From: a virus
Direction: 5' to 3' (one strand)
DNA: 30,761 nucleotides
IMG/VR virus record: IMGVR_UViG_3300018053_000004
Location: 1-30,761 of that record
Both the position numbers and the translations under genes were made by a program. Under the pieces are notes generated by a model. The model did not search any database. It was given only the letters and a program-made list of their open reading frames with translations, and was not told where the DNA came from. The stretch's first letter is position 1. The number at the start of each line of letters is the position of its first letter. This document shows positions 1 through 6,054 of the stretch, one piece after another.

Positions 1-55
1 TACCAAGTAGTTCACTCGCCTCCTTTGCACTGATGGTTTTTGGAAAGCTAGACAT
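1..55 (-). CDS. Partial 5' end of a probable helix-turn-helix DNA-binding protein
   Basis: An ATG at 55-53 on the minus strand opens a frame that runs off the left edge after 18 codons. The peptide begins MSSFPKTISAKEASELLG, the usual opening of an excisionase/MerR-like helix-turn-helix (a short lead, then a helix rich in E/A/L ending in LG). It has a strong SD, AGGAGTCAG, 6 nt before the ATG, of the same GGAGTCAG type seen before six other genes of this arm. It lies just downstream of the HNH gene. Only 18 residues are visible, so the family is a guess from the N-terminal pattern. Confidence 0.55.
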   Translation of the reverse strand, partial: MSSFPKTISAKEASELLG

Positions 56-64
56 TTCTGACTC

Positions 65-382
65 CTATGACCGAGGGTGATTATGGAAGTATCTTCTCAT
101 GTTCTCGGCCTGACTAACATTGAGAAGATTTAGAACTCTGTTATTAGACTTGTTCTCATCGAGATGATCTATAGTGATAGGCCACTTTCCGTGGATATAA
201 AGCCAGACAAGAACATGAGCGTAGTAGCTGTGTCCATTTATCTTTAGATGAACATAGCCATCTTTTCTTTGGTGACCGGCTCTCATTCCATATATGACTC
301 TTGATTTTGGCTGCTTCCAGTGAAAATGTCCGGTACAAGGATTGTACCGTAGCATTCTTCTGAGTCTAATCTGCGTAAGCAT
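65..382 (-). CDS. HNH homing-type endonuclease (first of three)
   Basis: 105 aa. The protein has the layout of phage free-standing HNH endonucleases: an N-terminal YNPCTGHFHW motif (residues 13-22), a beta-rich middle with G-x-Y-x-H-x-K-I-x-G, then the catalytic core with Asp72-His73, Asn81-Arg82, Asn85-Leu86 and Asn94. Such enzymes nick or cut DNA at specific sites and often spread within phage genomes. The start is supported by SD GAGGTCGTAGA. Its stop codon is 9 nt from the next gene's start, and it follows the Sak4-like gene by 1 nt. The usual AHRLAW motif reads AHVLVW, a small departure from the other two HNH copies; all core residues are present. Confidence 0.9.
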   Translation of the reverse strand: MLTQIRLRRMLRYNPCTGHFHWKQPKSRVIYGMRAGHQRKDGYVHLKINGHSYYAHVLVWLYIHGKWPITIDHLDENKSNNRVLNLLNVSQAENMRRYFHNHPRS

Positions 383-383
383 T

Positions 384-1178
384 CTACGACCTCACTGTAT
401 CAAAAAATGTAGCTAGTCCCGTTTCGATAGGTAAAGTTGGAAGCATCTTGAAACTCGCAGGGTTCGCCAGGTCGATCATGGCAGTCGCCGCCGTTTGTAT
501 TTGGCGCTTGCCGCCCGGGCCGGTCTGCGCGAGTGCGACAGAATTGAAGTAAGTGGGTATCTGCGGGGAGAGAGCGGACCCCACAGCCGTCGGATATCCT
601 TTTTTCGTCCCGTCTGGATTATCAACGTAGCGCACGTGGCTGATAACAATAACGTTTGTTCTGAATGTTTCAGATGTGAGTAGGGCGAGCACATTCTCAA
701 CAGCGTCTTGAGCATCTTTATAGACTGCGCGTACGTCATATTTACCATCCTTCGAGCGCGGGACCAGAGGCTCTCTGAACCGGAATGCAGCATCGGACAT
801 GAATGTCAGGGAGTCGACGACGAGGATCACCTCCTCGCCCCAGTTGGCCGGAATGCCCATATCCACTGTTTCGTATTTCCAGTGATCGAGCATTTTCAGC
901 CCTTCGATAAAGGCCGTGGCGGTCCCATCCACCACAGTTCCGATGGGGGTGGCCTTTAGCTTGTCGCGGAGCGTACGAAACTCGACGCGGTCAAGCAAAG
1001 TCGGGTTCTCTCGCTTGATGACCTGCGCGAGGGCGTCGAGCCCATTATCAAAATCGAGTATGCGAAGCTTGTATTTCTTCACAAGCGACGCAAGTCCGCC
1101 GGTCTTGCCGGACTTGGAGTCCCCGATCAAGAGGAGCTTCGTAAACTTACTCGACTGATGTTGCGTCAGGTTTGGCAT
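384..1178 (-). CDS. Sak4-like P-loop ATPase (RecA-fold recombination protein)
   Basis: 264 aa. Walker A is GDSKSGKT at residues 19-26, and a hydrophobic beta strand ending in Asp-Ser (VILVVDS, 117-123) gives Walker B. A third strand NVIVISH (175-181) fits the sensor strand of RecA-like ATPases. This is the profile of phage AAA_24/Sak4 proteins, single-domain RecA-type ATPases that help single-strand annealing. The location beside a Cas4/RecB-type nuclease is typical of that module. The ATG at 1178 has SD AGAGGA about 10 nt upstream and lies 32 nt inside the previous gene, suggesting translational coupling. A generic phage ATP-binding protein is the alternative reading. Confidence 0.8.
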   Translation of the reverse strand: MPNLTQHQSSKFTKLLLIGDSKSGKTGGLASLVKKYKLRILDFDNGLDALAQVIKRENPTLLDRVEFRTLRDKLKATPIGTVVDGTATAFIEGLKMLDHWKYETVDMGIPANWGEEVILVVDSLTFMSDAAFRFREPLVPRSKDGKYDVRAVYKDAQDAVENVLALLTSETFRTNVIVISHVRYVDNPDGTKKGYPTAVGSALSPQIPTYFNSVALAQTGPGGKRQIQTAATAMIDLANPASFKMLPTLPIETGLATFFDTVRS

Positions 1179-1359
1179 TTGGTGGATTTTCCTCTACATC
1201 TATGACCAGTTGCATCTTCGCCCAGATAATAGTCTTGATCCAGTTTGGCGCGCTCGTTGTGAGTCTGACACCGTTACCGAGTTCGACTCGCAACTGGCCG
1301 TCCACGAGCGTCACCGCGTCCGGTTCCAGCGGGAACTCCATTATAACACTACCGCTCAT
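1147..1359 (-). CDS. Small protein of unknown function upstream of the Sak4-like gene
   Basis: 70 aa, acidic at the C-terminus (DVEENPPNAKPD) with a beta-rich N-terminal half. I do not recognise a family. The ATG at 1359 overlaps the stop of the membrane microprotein (ATGA), and GGTGAT upstream can pair with the 16S tail. The 3' end overlaps the ATPase gene by 32 nt, so the three genes are probably translated as one coupled set. A second in-frame Met at residue 7 is a possible later start. Confidence 0.65.
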   Translation of the reverse strand: MSGSVIMEFPLEPDAVTLVDGQLRVELGNGVRLTTSAPNWIKTIIWAKMQLVIDVEENPPNAKPDATSVE

Positions 1360-1439
1360 TTGAATATCACCAGTATTACCATTAGGATAGCGAGTGCCAA
1401 GAACACCCTACAGATTATCTTGGAATAAGCTGGTCTCAT
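1356..1439 (-). CDS. 27-aa single-span membrane microprotein
   Basis: The frame starts at ATG 1439 with SD AGAGGCGCAA and ends in TGA at 1356-1358. It encodes a short basic head (MRPAYSKIICR) followed by about 15 hydrophobic residues (VFLALAILMVILVIF) and a terminal Lys, so an inner-membrane span is likely. It sits between the stop of the zinc-ribbon protein (9 nt away) and the start of the 70-aa protein, which it overlaps by ATGA. The frame extends upstream as a longer ORF, but the SD and gene packing favour this start. Function unknown; the arm holds three other microproteins of the same build. Confidence 0.65.
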   Translation of the reverse strand: MRPAYSKIICRVFLALAILMVILVIFK

Positions 1440-1447
1440 TTGCGCCT

Positions 1448-1612
1448 CTATACGGGGGCTCCCCGGCCGCAGCGCGGACAGTAAGCATATGGCCTGAGAC
1501 TGCCATCGCTGAAAGGACAGTCCCTGTACTCGAGCGGAGGCGGCCCGAACAGCCAGCACAGCCAGCGCGGACAGTTGTACTGCAACAGTTTCTCGGGTGT
1601 CCACTTACTCAT
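1448..1612 (-). CDS. Small cysteine-rich (zinc-ribbon-like) protein
   Basis: 54 aa starting at ATG 1612, which overlaps the TGA of the Cas4-like nuclease (ATGA). Cysteines are spaced as in a zinc-binding knuckle: an early C-x4-C and a later C near residue 31 followed by CPRCG near the C-terminus. Trp, Pro and aromatic residues are frequent. A longer in-frame start exists at 1633, but the stop/start overlap makes 1612 the likely one. It probably binds a metal ion; no partner can be named, although coupling to the nuclease suggests co-expression. Confidence 0.65.
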   Translation of the reverse strand: MSKWTPEKLLQYNCPRWLCWLFGPPPLEYRDCPFSDGSLRPYAYCPRCGRGAPV

Positions 1613-2559
1613 CTCGGCACCAGGGGGTTCCATTCGCGCCGCTCAAAGCTACTTTCGAGGAACTTGCCCCTGACCATAGGGCTCTTCGAGCAGATACCCC
1701 TAAAGATACAGCCGCCATACTTATGGCAGGACTTGTCATTCTGCGGCCAATAGCCCTTATCGACATAGGACTCGGCCTGACGGATGTGGATCTGTGTGTC
1801 CTTCATCCACTCGTCGATCTGATCGGCGGTCTTGAACACGAACGAGCGAACAAAACGGCTGAAGCCGACCGCGATCTGTGCAGCGTCCACGATCACGCCT
1901 TTGACAGGGGTGTGGAAGGCGACTTGCGAGGCCACGGTGTAGAAGGACATTTGATTGTCTGGTTCGTACTGCTCGAAATAGTAGGAGCCGAGCGTGCTCG
2001 TGGTGGTCTTACGGTCCATCACAAAGGGCTGTTCTTGAAAGTCTACAACGCGATCGAGATAACCGCACATAGCGTAGGGAGTATTGAAATTGTAGTTGAA
2101 CCCGGCGTCGAATTGGAAGTGCAGTTCGATCATAGGCTTACCAGAGTCAGAACTCATTCGGGTCTTGGCGGGATCGTCGCGGAACTTGTCCAGATACCAG
2201 ACGACGGTGCGAACGAGAAATTCACGACACTTAAGCGAGGCTTTATCCTCAACGGACAGATCTTTACTCGCACGCCAGGGCTTTCCGTCGCGCCAAGTGC
2301 GCTCAAGAACGCGCCTGACTGTATGAAGCATTGCGCCATCGTGATCCAAGCCACTAAAACGGCTGCGCTCATAGCCTTCCAATGCCTCGTGATAGAGGAT
2401 ACCGAATTCAAGGTGAACGGACTCACCGCGCCCGACCCAACCCTCGATCATATGATACTGGTACTTGCGGGGGCACTCTTTGAGCCAACCGAGGGACGTG
2501 GAGTCCCAAGCCCACTGGGCTCGTGTACCATCTACGAATGGCGAAGGCCATTTTTCCAT
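1609..2559 (-). CDS. Cas4/RecB-type PD-(D/E)XK nuclease with Fe-S-type cysteines
   Basis: 316 aa. Visible motifs, in order: LKECPRKYQY with Cys29; GILYHEALE with His57; Glu145; GYLDR with Asp169; MDRKT with Asp182 and Lys184; a Q-x3-Y motif at Gln203-Tyr207; and Cys278, Cys284, Cys290 near the C-terminus. One early plus three late cysteines is the Fe-S arrangement of Cas4 and AddB/RecB-family exonucleases, though the late spacing here is C-x5-C-x5-C. The enzyme should resect or trim DNA ends and would work with the Sak4-like ATPase two to four genes downstream. SD TGGAGTCAG lies 7 nt before ATG 2559. A 330-codon open frame on the opposite strand is a shadow. Confidence 0.88.
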   Translation of the reverse strand: MEKWPSPFVDGTRAQWAWDSTSLGWLKECPRKYQYHMIEGWVGRGESVHLEFGILYHEALEGYERSRFSGLDHDGAMLHTVRRVLERTWRDGKPWRASKDLSVEDKASLKCREFLVRTVVWYLDKFRDDPAKTRMSSDSGKPMIELHFQFDAGFNYNFNTPYAMCGYLDRVVDFQEQPFVMDRKTTTSTLGSYYFEQYEPDNQMSFYTVASQVAFHTPVKGVIVDAAQIAVGFSRFVRSFVFKTADQIDEWMKDTQIHIRQAESYVDKGYWPQNDKSCHKYGGCIFRGICSKSPMVRGKFLESSFERREWNPLVPR

Positions 2560-2585
2560 TTTCTGACTCCATTAAAAGACAGCTT

Positions 2586-2768
2586 CTAAAGTCCAAGGTC
2601 CTTCAGTAGGTCATCGGTCTTAGATGACTTTTTCCTAGGCGCCACTGGCGCCTTAACTCCAAGTTCGTACTGGGCTTGCGCCTCGCGCATACGAGTGATG
2701 ATCTTCGCGATATCCTGATCGGTGAGCGTCAAGGGATCGCGATCAAAGAGTTCACTGAGGTCGCTCAT
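2586..2768 (-). CDS. Small charged protein of the recombination cluster
   Basis: 60 aa: an acidic N-terminal helix (MSDLSELFDRDPLTLTDQD), a predicted helix IAKIITRMREAQAQYELG, then a Lys-rich linker and a C-terminal DDLLKDLGL tail. Such short two-helix proteins with an acidic tail are common next to phage Cas4/Sak4 genes, but I know no proven function. The ATG overlaps the TGA of the previous gene (ATGA); a GGAGA sits 11 nt upstream. It lies 26 nt before the nuclease start. Confidence 0.7.
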   Translation of the reverse strand: MSDLSELFDRDPLTLTDQDIAKIITRMREAQAQYELGVKAPVAPRKKSSKTDDLLKDLGL

Positions 2769-2995
2769 CGGTTTTTGTCTCCGTATTCACACTGACAGGG
2801 CTCTAAGTGCATCGAACCATCAACTACCTTCCCGTCTTTGGTCACGACACAGTACGCCCAACCAGTACCACCACACCTATTGCACAGACTGTAGTCAATC
2901 TCCTTGGGGCGCTCAAGCAGGGATTTCGATATCGAGGGTATCGACGATGGGGATCCTCTGAGCAGCGCTCTCTTCAATCTGGCGAATATGTGCAT
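2765..2995 (-). CDS. Small zinc-finger-like protein, start uncertain
   Basis: Up to 76 aa. The C-terminal half has CNRCGGTGWAYC and later EPCQCEYG, a DnaJ-like or zinc-knuckle arrangement of CxxC and CxC pairs, so metal binding is likely. The ATG at 2995 has no convincing SD and would overlap the upstream gene by about 83 nt. No good alternative ATG/GTG/TTG exists closer to the upstream stop at 2913, so the true start may be non-standard. The 3' end overlaps the next gene by ATGA, which supports that this frame is translated. Confidence 0.5.
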   Translation of the reverse strand: MHIFARLKRALLRGSPSSIPSISKSLLERPKEIDYSLCNRCGGTGWAYCVVTKDGKVVDGSMHLEPCQCEYGDKNR

Positions 2996-3122
2996 GGATT
3001 ATATCCCTGATGATCTTGGCAGCACCTATGCGGGGCGGATAGAGCGCCTGCAGCTTGGCATAGTCGCCAGCATACAGGTTCAGGGTGTGTTTAGTGATAT
3101 CACGATCTTCACGTCTGCGCAT
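2913..3122 (-). CDS. Ribbon-helix-helix-like DNA-binding protein
   Basis: 69 aa. After a basic start (MRRREDRD) comes a probable beta strand KHTLNLYAG, helix DYAKLQALYP and helix AAKIIRDIIHAHIRQIEES, the ribbon-helix-helix order. These proteins bind operators as dimers and usually act as repressors. SD GAGGTGAACAGTA precedes ATG 3122. The gene overlaps the preceding Arc-like gene by 14 nt, so two RHH-type regulators appear to be made from one coupled message. The fold is inferred from pattern only. Confidence 0.65.
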   Translation of the reverse strand: MRRREDRDITKHTLNLYAGDYAKLQALYPPRIGAAKIIRDIIHAHIRQIEESAAQRIPIVDTLDIEIPA

Positions 3123-3297
3123 TACTGTTCACCTCGATACCCCACTCAATGAAGGTAAGAACCTGCTCATTGAGACTGTTGTTATCTTTCGTAGCGGCAT
3201 CTCGAAGCTCCCGCATAGTAGCGTGCGGTACACGAAGAAGAAGGTAGTGGTTCTCCTTTCGATTTTGCTTATATCGAACGGTATTAGACTGTCTCAT
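3109..3297 (-). CDS. Arc-family ribbon-helix-helix repressor
   Basis: 62 aa from ATG 3297 (SD AAAAAGGCGAAGA). The segment NHYLLLRVPHATMRELRD followed by AATKDNNSLNEQVLTFIEW matches the Arc/Mnt pattern: a beta strand with alternating hydrophobic residues ending in R-x-P, a first helix, an N-N-S-L-N turn and a second helix. Arc-type proteins regulate phage promoters. Candidate operators are the inverted repeats at 11656-11668 and 11700-11748, but that link is only inference. An upstream TTG at 3321 would add 8 residues but lacks support. Confidence 0.75.
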   Translation of the reverse strand: MRQSNTVRYKQNRKENHYLLLRVPHATMRELRDAATKDNNSLNEQVLTFIEWGIEVNSNAQT

Positions 3298-3511
3298 TCT
3301 TCGCCTTTTTATTCTTGACAAGCCATAGCTTCATAGGATCAAATGGAGAATTGCACATACTGATCTGGTTGAGGTCGGGGTCTTTGGCCTCTTTCCGCGC
3401 GGTATAGAGTCGATTTCGCGCCCCCTCTACGTCCGAACATACAATGGCAATGCCATCGGGAGAGTGGAGCGCCCGATACCAATAGTTTAGGATAGGTTCC
3501 TTAACTAACAT
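3284..3511 (-). CDS. Small protein of an SP-x-GI family (paralogue of 5737-6054)
   Basis: 75 aa from ATG 3511, with GGAG 8 nt upstream. A GTG at 3523 is a less likely start. The core YRALHSPDGIAIVCS, followed by an A-R-x-R-L-Y-x-A-R-K helix and a late basic strand, aligns with DRAVNSPKGIRISCE and the LRSRFNYYRK helix of the 105-aa protein at 5737-6054. Function unknown. It overlaps the Arc-like gene by 14 nt. Two members of one small family in the same arm suggest an old duplication or separate capture. Confidence 0.65.
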   Translation of the reverse strand: MLVKEPILNYWYRALHSPDGIAIVCSDVEGARNRLYTARKEAKDPDLNQISMCNSPFDPMKLWLVKNKKAKNETV

Positions 3512-3540
3512 TGAGCGCTCCACTTACGCTTACGCCACCC

Positions 3541-4047
3541 TTACAGCCCTAGCGACTCTAGCTTATCCACTAGCAGAGTCATATCCGCCTTGAACAGTAC
3601 CGCCCCACCGTAAACTGTTTCATAAGTACTGACTGACCAATATCGAGGCGCCCGCGGATCGTACTTGTCTAGATAATGCAAGCCCGACCAAACGTCTCCC
3701 ATTCTGAATGCGTCGAGGGCAAGCATGCTATCAGCAACCTTGCCGCCATATCTCTTCCTGACAGCACAGACATTCAAGAACTCGCCAGGATCGGTATTGA
3801 GGGACATAGCAAGTACGGCACCAGCAAAACAAGTCTGACACCGCCCGTCTCCGTAAGCCGCTGAGAGAGTAGGATCTAGCGAGGAACTAACGCGCCCGGC
3901 TGCATCGTGCCACACTTTCATATTGACTTTGTGATGAGGGCTCTGCTCGATCTTTTCCAGATCGGCAAGAGCAAGCCTGATCAGAGCAGAAGGTGTGTCT
4001 GGTAGTACTGACTCGACTTTGTATTCCTTACTCGGATCGTATAGCAT
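3541..4047 (-). CDS. Hypothetical phage protein with a CxxC-AGAVLA motif
   Basis: 168 aa starting at ATG 4047 (SD CGGGAG, 9 nt upstream). The middle contains DGRCQTCFAGAVLA followed by a helical region and a Tyr/Trp-rich C-terminal half. I have seen a C-x2-C-x-AGA-x2-A pattern in small phage proteins but cannot assign a role. The frame stays open to 4125, but that part covers a terminator hairpin and is proline-rich, so it is unlikely to be translated. The gene follows directly after the terminator at 4068-4092 and so depends on read-through or a promoter I cannot see. Confidence 0.75.
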   Translation of the reverse strand: MLYDPSKEYKVESVLPDTPSALIRLALADLEKIEQSPHHKVNMKVWHDAAGRVSSSLDPTLSAAYGDGRCQTCFAGAVLAMSLNTDPGEFLNVCAVRKRYGGKVADSMLALDAFRMGDVWSGLHYLDKYDPRAPRYWSVSTYETVYGGAVLFKADMTLLVDKLESLGL

Positions 4048-4067
4048 CTTGGTTCTCCCGAAGCTGG

Positions 4068-4092
4068 AAAAAGTGGGAGCATTTGCGCTCCC
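4068..4092 (-). terminator. Leftward rho-independent terminator (cassette copy 1)
   Basis: On the minus strand GGGAGC, loop GCAAAT, GCTCCC is followed by AC and TTTTT. It lies 60 nt past the stop of the 169-aa gene at 4153-4662 and closes that unit. Stem sequence, loop pattern, the AC spacer and the T-run match the terminator at 11183-11211. The 3' arm GCTCCC could also pair with the downstream SD CGGGAG of the 3541-4047 gene. Confidence 0.75.
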
Positions 4093-4098
4093 CAAGTT

Positions 4099-4146
4099 CC
4101 AAGAAGGAGTGGGGGAAGGTGTCACGCTTCTTTGGCTCCTTCTTGG
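4099..4146. repeat. 11-bp perfect inverted repeat between gene end and terminator
   Basis: CCAAGAAGGAG (4099-4109) is the exact reverse complement of CTCCTTCTTGG (4136-4146), with a 26-nt loop. It lies in the 3' untranslated region of the 4153-4662 gene, just before the terminator hairpin. It may protect the message end from exonucleases. No T-run follows it directly, so it is not a terminator by itself. Confidence 0.7.
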
Positions 4147-4152
4147 GGGCGT

Positions 4153-4662
4153 TTACGCGCTGGCACCAAGCAGTTCGTTGACCGAAGCCATAGCCTCCTT
4201 CGCGGCTTCCTTCTCGGCCTCGACCTGGCGGCGCGCAGTCTGAATGATCTTGCCGTCGTCGCCCTGAGAGTCGAGAAGGCCCTTCGCAGCCTGAGAGATA
4301 CGAGCTGCGGGCCAGTCGTCTTGATCGAGGTTCTTCTGCTTGATCGCGGTGCGAACCATCTCGCGAGCAATACCCATTGCGAGAGTCATCACCGGATCGC
4401 CTCGGAAGCCGCCGCCACCAGTGCGAACACCGAACTGGTAGTCATTAGCGTAGTCGTCGAGTTGCTGCTGGAGGGTCTCGTTCGGAACTCCAGCCTCTTG
4501 ACCCTCTGAAACCTTCTTGGCGAAGTTGTTGCGAAGGTTCTCATGCAGGGTCTGGTTCAGCGCGCCCGCCTCGCCGTCGGTCAGTACGTGCCCGGCCGCA
4601 TAGCGGATAGGGACTTTGAACGTCTGTCCCTGGATAGTAATCTGGTCGTAGCCATTCGCCAT
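4153..4662 (-). CDS. Conserved-looking phage protein, probably abundant; function unknown
   Basis: 169 aa from ATG 4662 (strong SD TGGAGGTAACT); an upstream in-frame ATG at 4674 overlaps the SD. An N-terminal beta region (YDQITIQGQTFKVPIRYAAG) is followed by helices, an FGVRTGGGGFRGDPVMTLA stretch near residues 92-110, and a charged Ala/Glu helical tail. It has its own strong SD, a near-consensus promoter upstream (5043-5072, shared with an HNH gene) and a terminator with an extra hairpin downstream, all signs of high expression. A structural or DNA-coating early protein is possible, but nothing proves it. Confidence 0.8.
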   Translation of the reverse strand: MANGYDQITIQGQTFKVPIRYAAGHVLTDGEAGALNQTLHENLRNNFAKKVSEGQEAGVPNETLQQQLDDYANDYQFGVRTGGGGFRGDPVMTLAMGIAREMVRTAIKQKNLDQDDWPAARISQAAKGLLDSQGDDGKIIQTARRQVEAEKEAAKEAMASVNELLGASA

Positions 4663-4664
4663 AG

Positions 4665-5003
4665 TTACCTCCATTGGTTGGTAAGAAACAGTGAGTAGTT
4701 AGCTTGTCTGCAGGCCTTGACATTCTGAGAGTGAGTTAGCTCTCGAAGGTTCTCTATTCTGTTGTCGCCTTTGTCTCCGTTGATGTGGTCTACCTCATAC
4801 CCTTCTCTTGGCTCTCTCCCGTAGTAAAGATACCAGGCGAGTCGATGAGCCTGATATTGTCTCCCACCTATGGTAACACTGATGTAAACTCTATCTCCGG
4901 ACCTTACTTTCTTCCCAACAGTTGTATGCTTCGTGAAGTATCCTGTTACTGGGTTATATGATAGAGTTTTTTGTAGCTCTTCCAGTGGAGGGTGTCTTTT
5001 CAT
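4665..5003 (-). CDS. HNH homing-type endonuclease (second of three)
   Basis: 112 aa from ATG 5003 with SD TAGGAG. It has SYNPVTGYFTK (residues 15-25), QAHRLAWYLYYGREP (51-65) and the core VDHINGDKGDNRIENLR with Asp72-His73, Asn81-Arg82, plus Asn94. This is the standard phage HNH_3-type endonuclease. It lies between the strong promoter at 5043-5072 and the 4153-4662 gene (2-nt gap), as if inserted into that gene's leader. A longer in-frame start at 5072 would lie in the promoter and is rejected. Confidence 0.9.
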   Translation of the reverse strand: MKRHPPLEELQKTLSYNPVTGYFTKHTTVGKKVRSGDRVYISVTIGGRQYQAHRLAWYLYYGREPREGYEVDHINGDKGDNRIENLRELTHSQNVKACRQANYSLFLTNQWR

Positions 5004-5042
5004 TCGAGTCAGACTCCTACGGGTGTTCGAACCATACGGGGG

Positions 5043-5072
5043 ATTATATGCATATTTCACTAGCCTTGTCAA
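5043..5072 (-). promoter_or_regulatory. Near-consensus sigma70 promoter, leftward
   Basis: On the minus strand TTGACA (5072-5067) and TATAAT (5048-5043) are separated by 18 bp. Both hexamers are perfect; only the spacer is 1 bp longer than ideal. The start would be near 5036, giving a leader of about 33 nt to the HNH start at 5003. It lies in a real gap between genes and is matched by the terminator at 4068-4092, so positions 5036 to about 4068 form a self-contained unit. Confidence 0.85.
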
Positions 5073-5079
5073 GTAGATT

Positions 5080-5253
5080 TTACACAGCTTCGTTATTTAT
5101 TTTTGAGTTCTCCGTCTGGAGGCGCTCGATCTCGGCGCGCAGCCGCTCGATTTCATTCAATAATGTGATGATCTCGTGCCGTGACAATATCGCATTGTCC
5201 TCGTGATCGGCATTGCGCCACATCTGCCATTTGTCGTAAACGCTCACGCTCAT
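5080..5253 (-). CDS. 57-aa coiled-coil protein
   Basis: ATG 5253 overlaps the TGA of the preceding coiled-coil gene (ATGA), and AAGGA lies just upstream. The product has an N-terminal YDKWQMWRNADHEDN segment and a heptad-like second half (EIITLLNEIERLRAEIERLQ) that should form a coiled coil. The EIERLRAE stretch and the underlying DNA (gcgcagccgctcgat on the plus strand) also occur in the neighbouring 160-aa protein, suggesting partial duplication. The two may interact as coiled-coil partners. Function unknown. Confidence 0.7.
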   Translation of the reverse strand: MSVSVYDKWQMWRNADHEDNAILSRHEIITLLNEIERLRAEIERLQTENSKINNEAV

Positions 5254-5732
5254 TCCTTCCCTCCCTTTGCCTTTGCTCTGGCGGCGCGGGCTAACGCCAC
5301 AACGTCATCACTGACCTTCGAACTCATTCGGTGCTCGGCTCGGTCAATGATGGCTGTGAGCGCCGCCAGCAGCTCGGCTTTGCTGACGCGTAGCTGCCCG
5401 ATCTCGACCGCACGATCTCCAAGAATTTCGCGGACCTGTTCAAGCTCCGCGCGCAGCCGCTCGATCTCCTGCCGCTGGTCTTCGTTCTCGCGCCGCATGT
5501 CTCTATCAAGTTCCGAAATCTTGGCCATGCGCAGCCGCTCGATCTCGGCCTGTTGCTGGTTCCATCGCTCTGACAGAGTGGACGCTCCAGCTTCGGTGAG
5601 CCTCCGTTTCAGCCGCTCGTTCTCGGCCTCCAGATGCCTGATCGTATCAATGCTGATCCGGTGCGCACCGACGTGGTTACGCTTTAGCCGCTCGTTTTCT
5701 TCGGAGAGGGCGGCGCATTTATCGCACTTCAT
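5250..5732 (-). CDS. 160-aa coiled-coil protein with N-terminal CxxC
   Basis: The protein begins MKCDKCAALSEENERLKR and stays in heptad register for most of its length, with repeats such as EAENERLKRRL, QAEIERLRM and RQEIERLRAELEQVREIL. The C-terminal 40 residues become Ala/Lys-rich. The N-terminal CxxC could bind metal. Similar Glu/Arg/Leu coiled coils are frequent fillers in phage early arms and rarely have a known role. The ATG follows the previous stop by 4 nt. Imperfect DNA repeats around gcgcagccgctcgat at about 5450 and 5528 make internal expansion or contraction likely. Confidence 0.75.
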   Translation of the reverse strand: MKCDKCAALSEENERLKRNHVGAHRISIDTIRHLEAENERLKRRLTEAGASTLSERWNQQQAEIERLRMAKISELDRDMRRENEDQRQEIERLRAELEQVREILGDRAVEIGQLRVSKAELLAALTAIIDRAEHRMSSKVSDDVVALARAARAKAKGGKE

Positions 5733-5736
5733 GGCT

Positions 5737-6054
5737 TCACTCTATCTCCTCTATGTTCATATCAGCAACCGAGCGGGGCTCTATGTAGAGTGTTGTTTCC
5801 TCTTCGCTTCCCTTGGAGGGAATGCGCAGGATTAACCTATCGTAGGCCGAGCGGTTCCACATCTGATGGTCTGGTGGATAAGTTCGTTTGTTCTCCTCTC
5901 GATCCATCTTACGATAGTAGTTGAAGCGCGACCGCAGCACGACCGCTGCACCGTAGCTCTCACAGGATATGCGAATGCCCTTTGGAGAGTTGACAGCGCG
6001 GTCGAATGCCTCGCGAATATCGTCGAACGCCAAGGGCGAGCGATTGAAGCTCAT
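5737..6054 (-). CDS. Small protein of an SP-x-GI family (paralogue of 3284-3511)
   Basis: 105 aa with SD GGAGGA ahead of ATG 6054. The core FDRAVNSPKGIRISCES, the AAVVLRSRFNYYRK helix and a late strand AYDRLILRIPS are shared in outline with the 75-aa protein at 3284-3511. This copy carries an extra acidic tail of about 30 residues. It follows the helicase gene by stop/start overlap (stop 6055, start 6054), so it is probably co-translated with it. No function is known to me. Confidence 0.7.
   Translation of the reverse strand: MSFNRSPLAFDDIREAFDRAVNSPKGIRISCESYGAAVVLRSRFNYYRKMDREENKRTYPPDHQMWNRSAYDRLILRIPSKGSEEETTLYIEPRSVADMNIEEIE

Noticed and set aside
1597-2589. Long plus-strand open frame (330 codons)
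   Set aside because: It lies exactly opposite the Cas4-like nuclease, whose catalytic motifs are clear; no SD or recognisable domain.
3313-3345. TTGACA on the plus strand as a rightward promoter
   Set aside because: No -10-like hexamer at the right distance, and all nearby genes are on the other strand.
5020-5045. tRNA-like GGTTCGAA sequence
   Set aside because: No acceptor, D or anticodon stems can be drawn around it, and it lies in the leader after a promoter.
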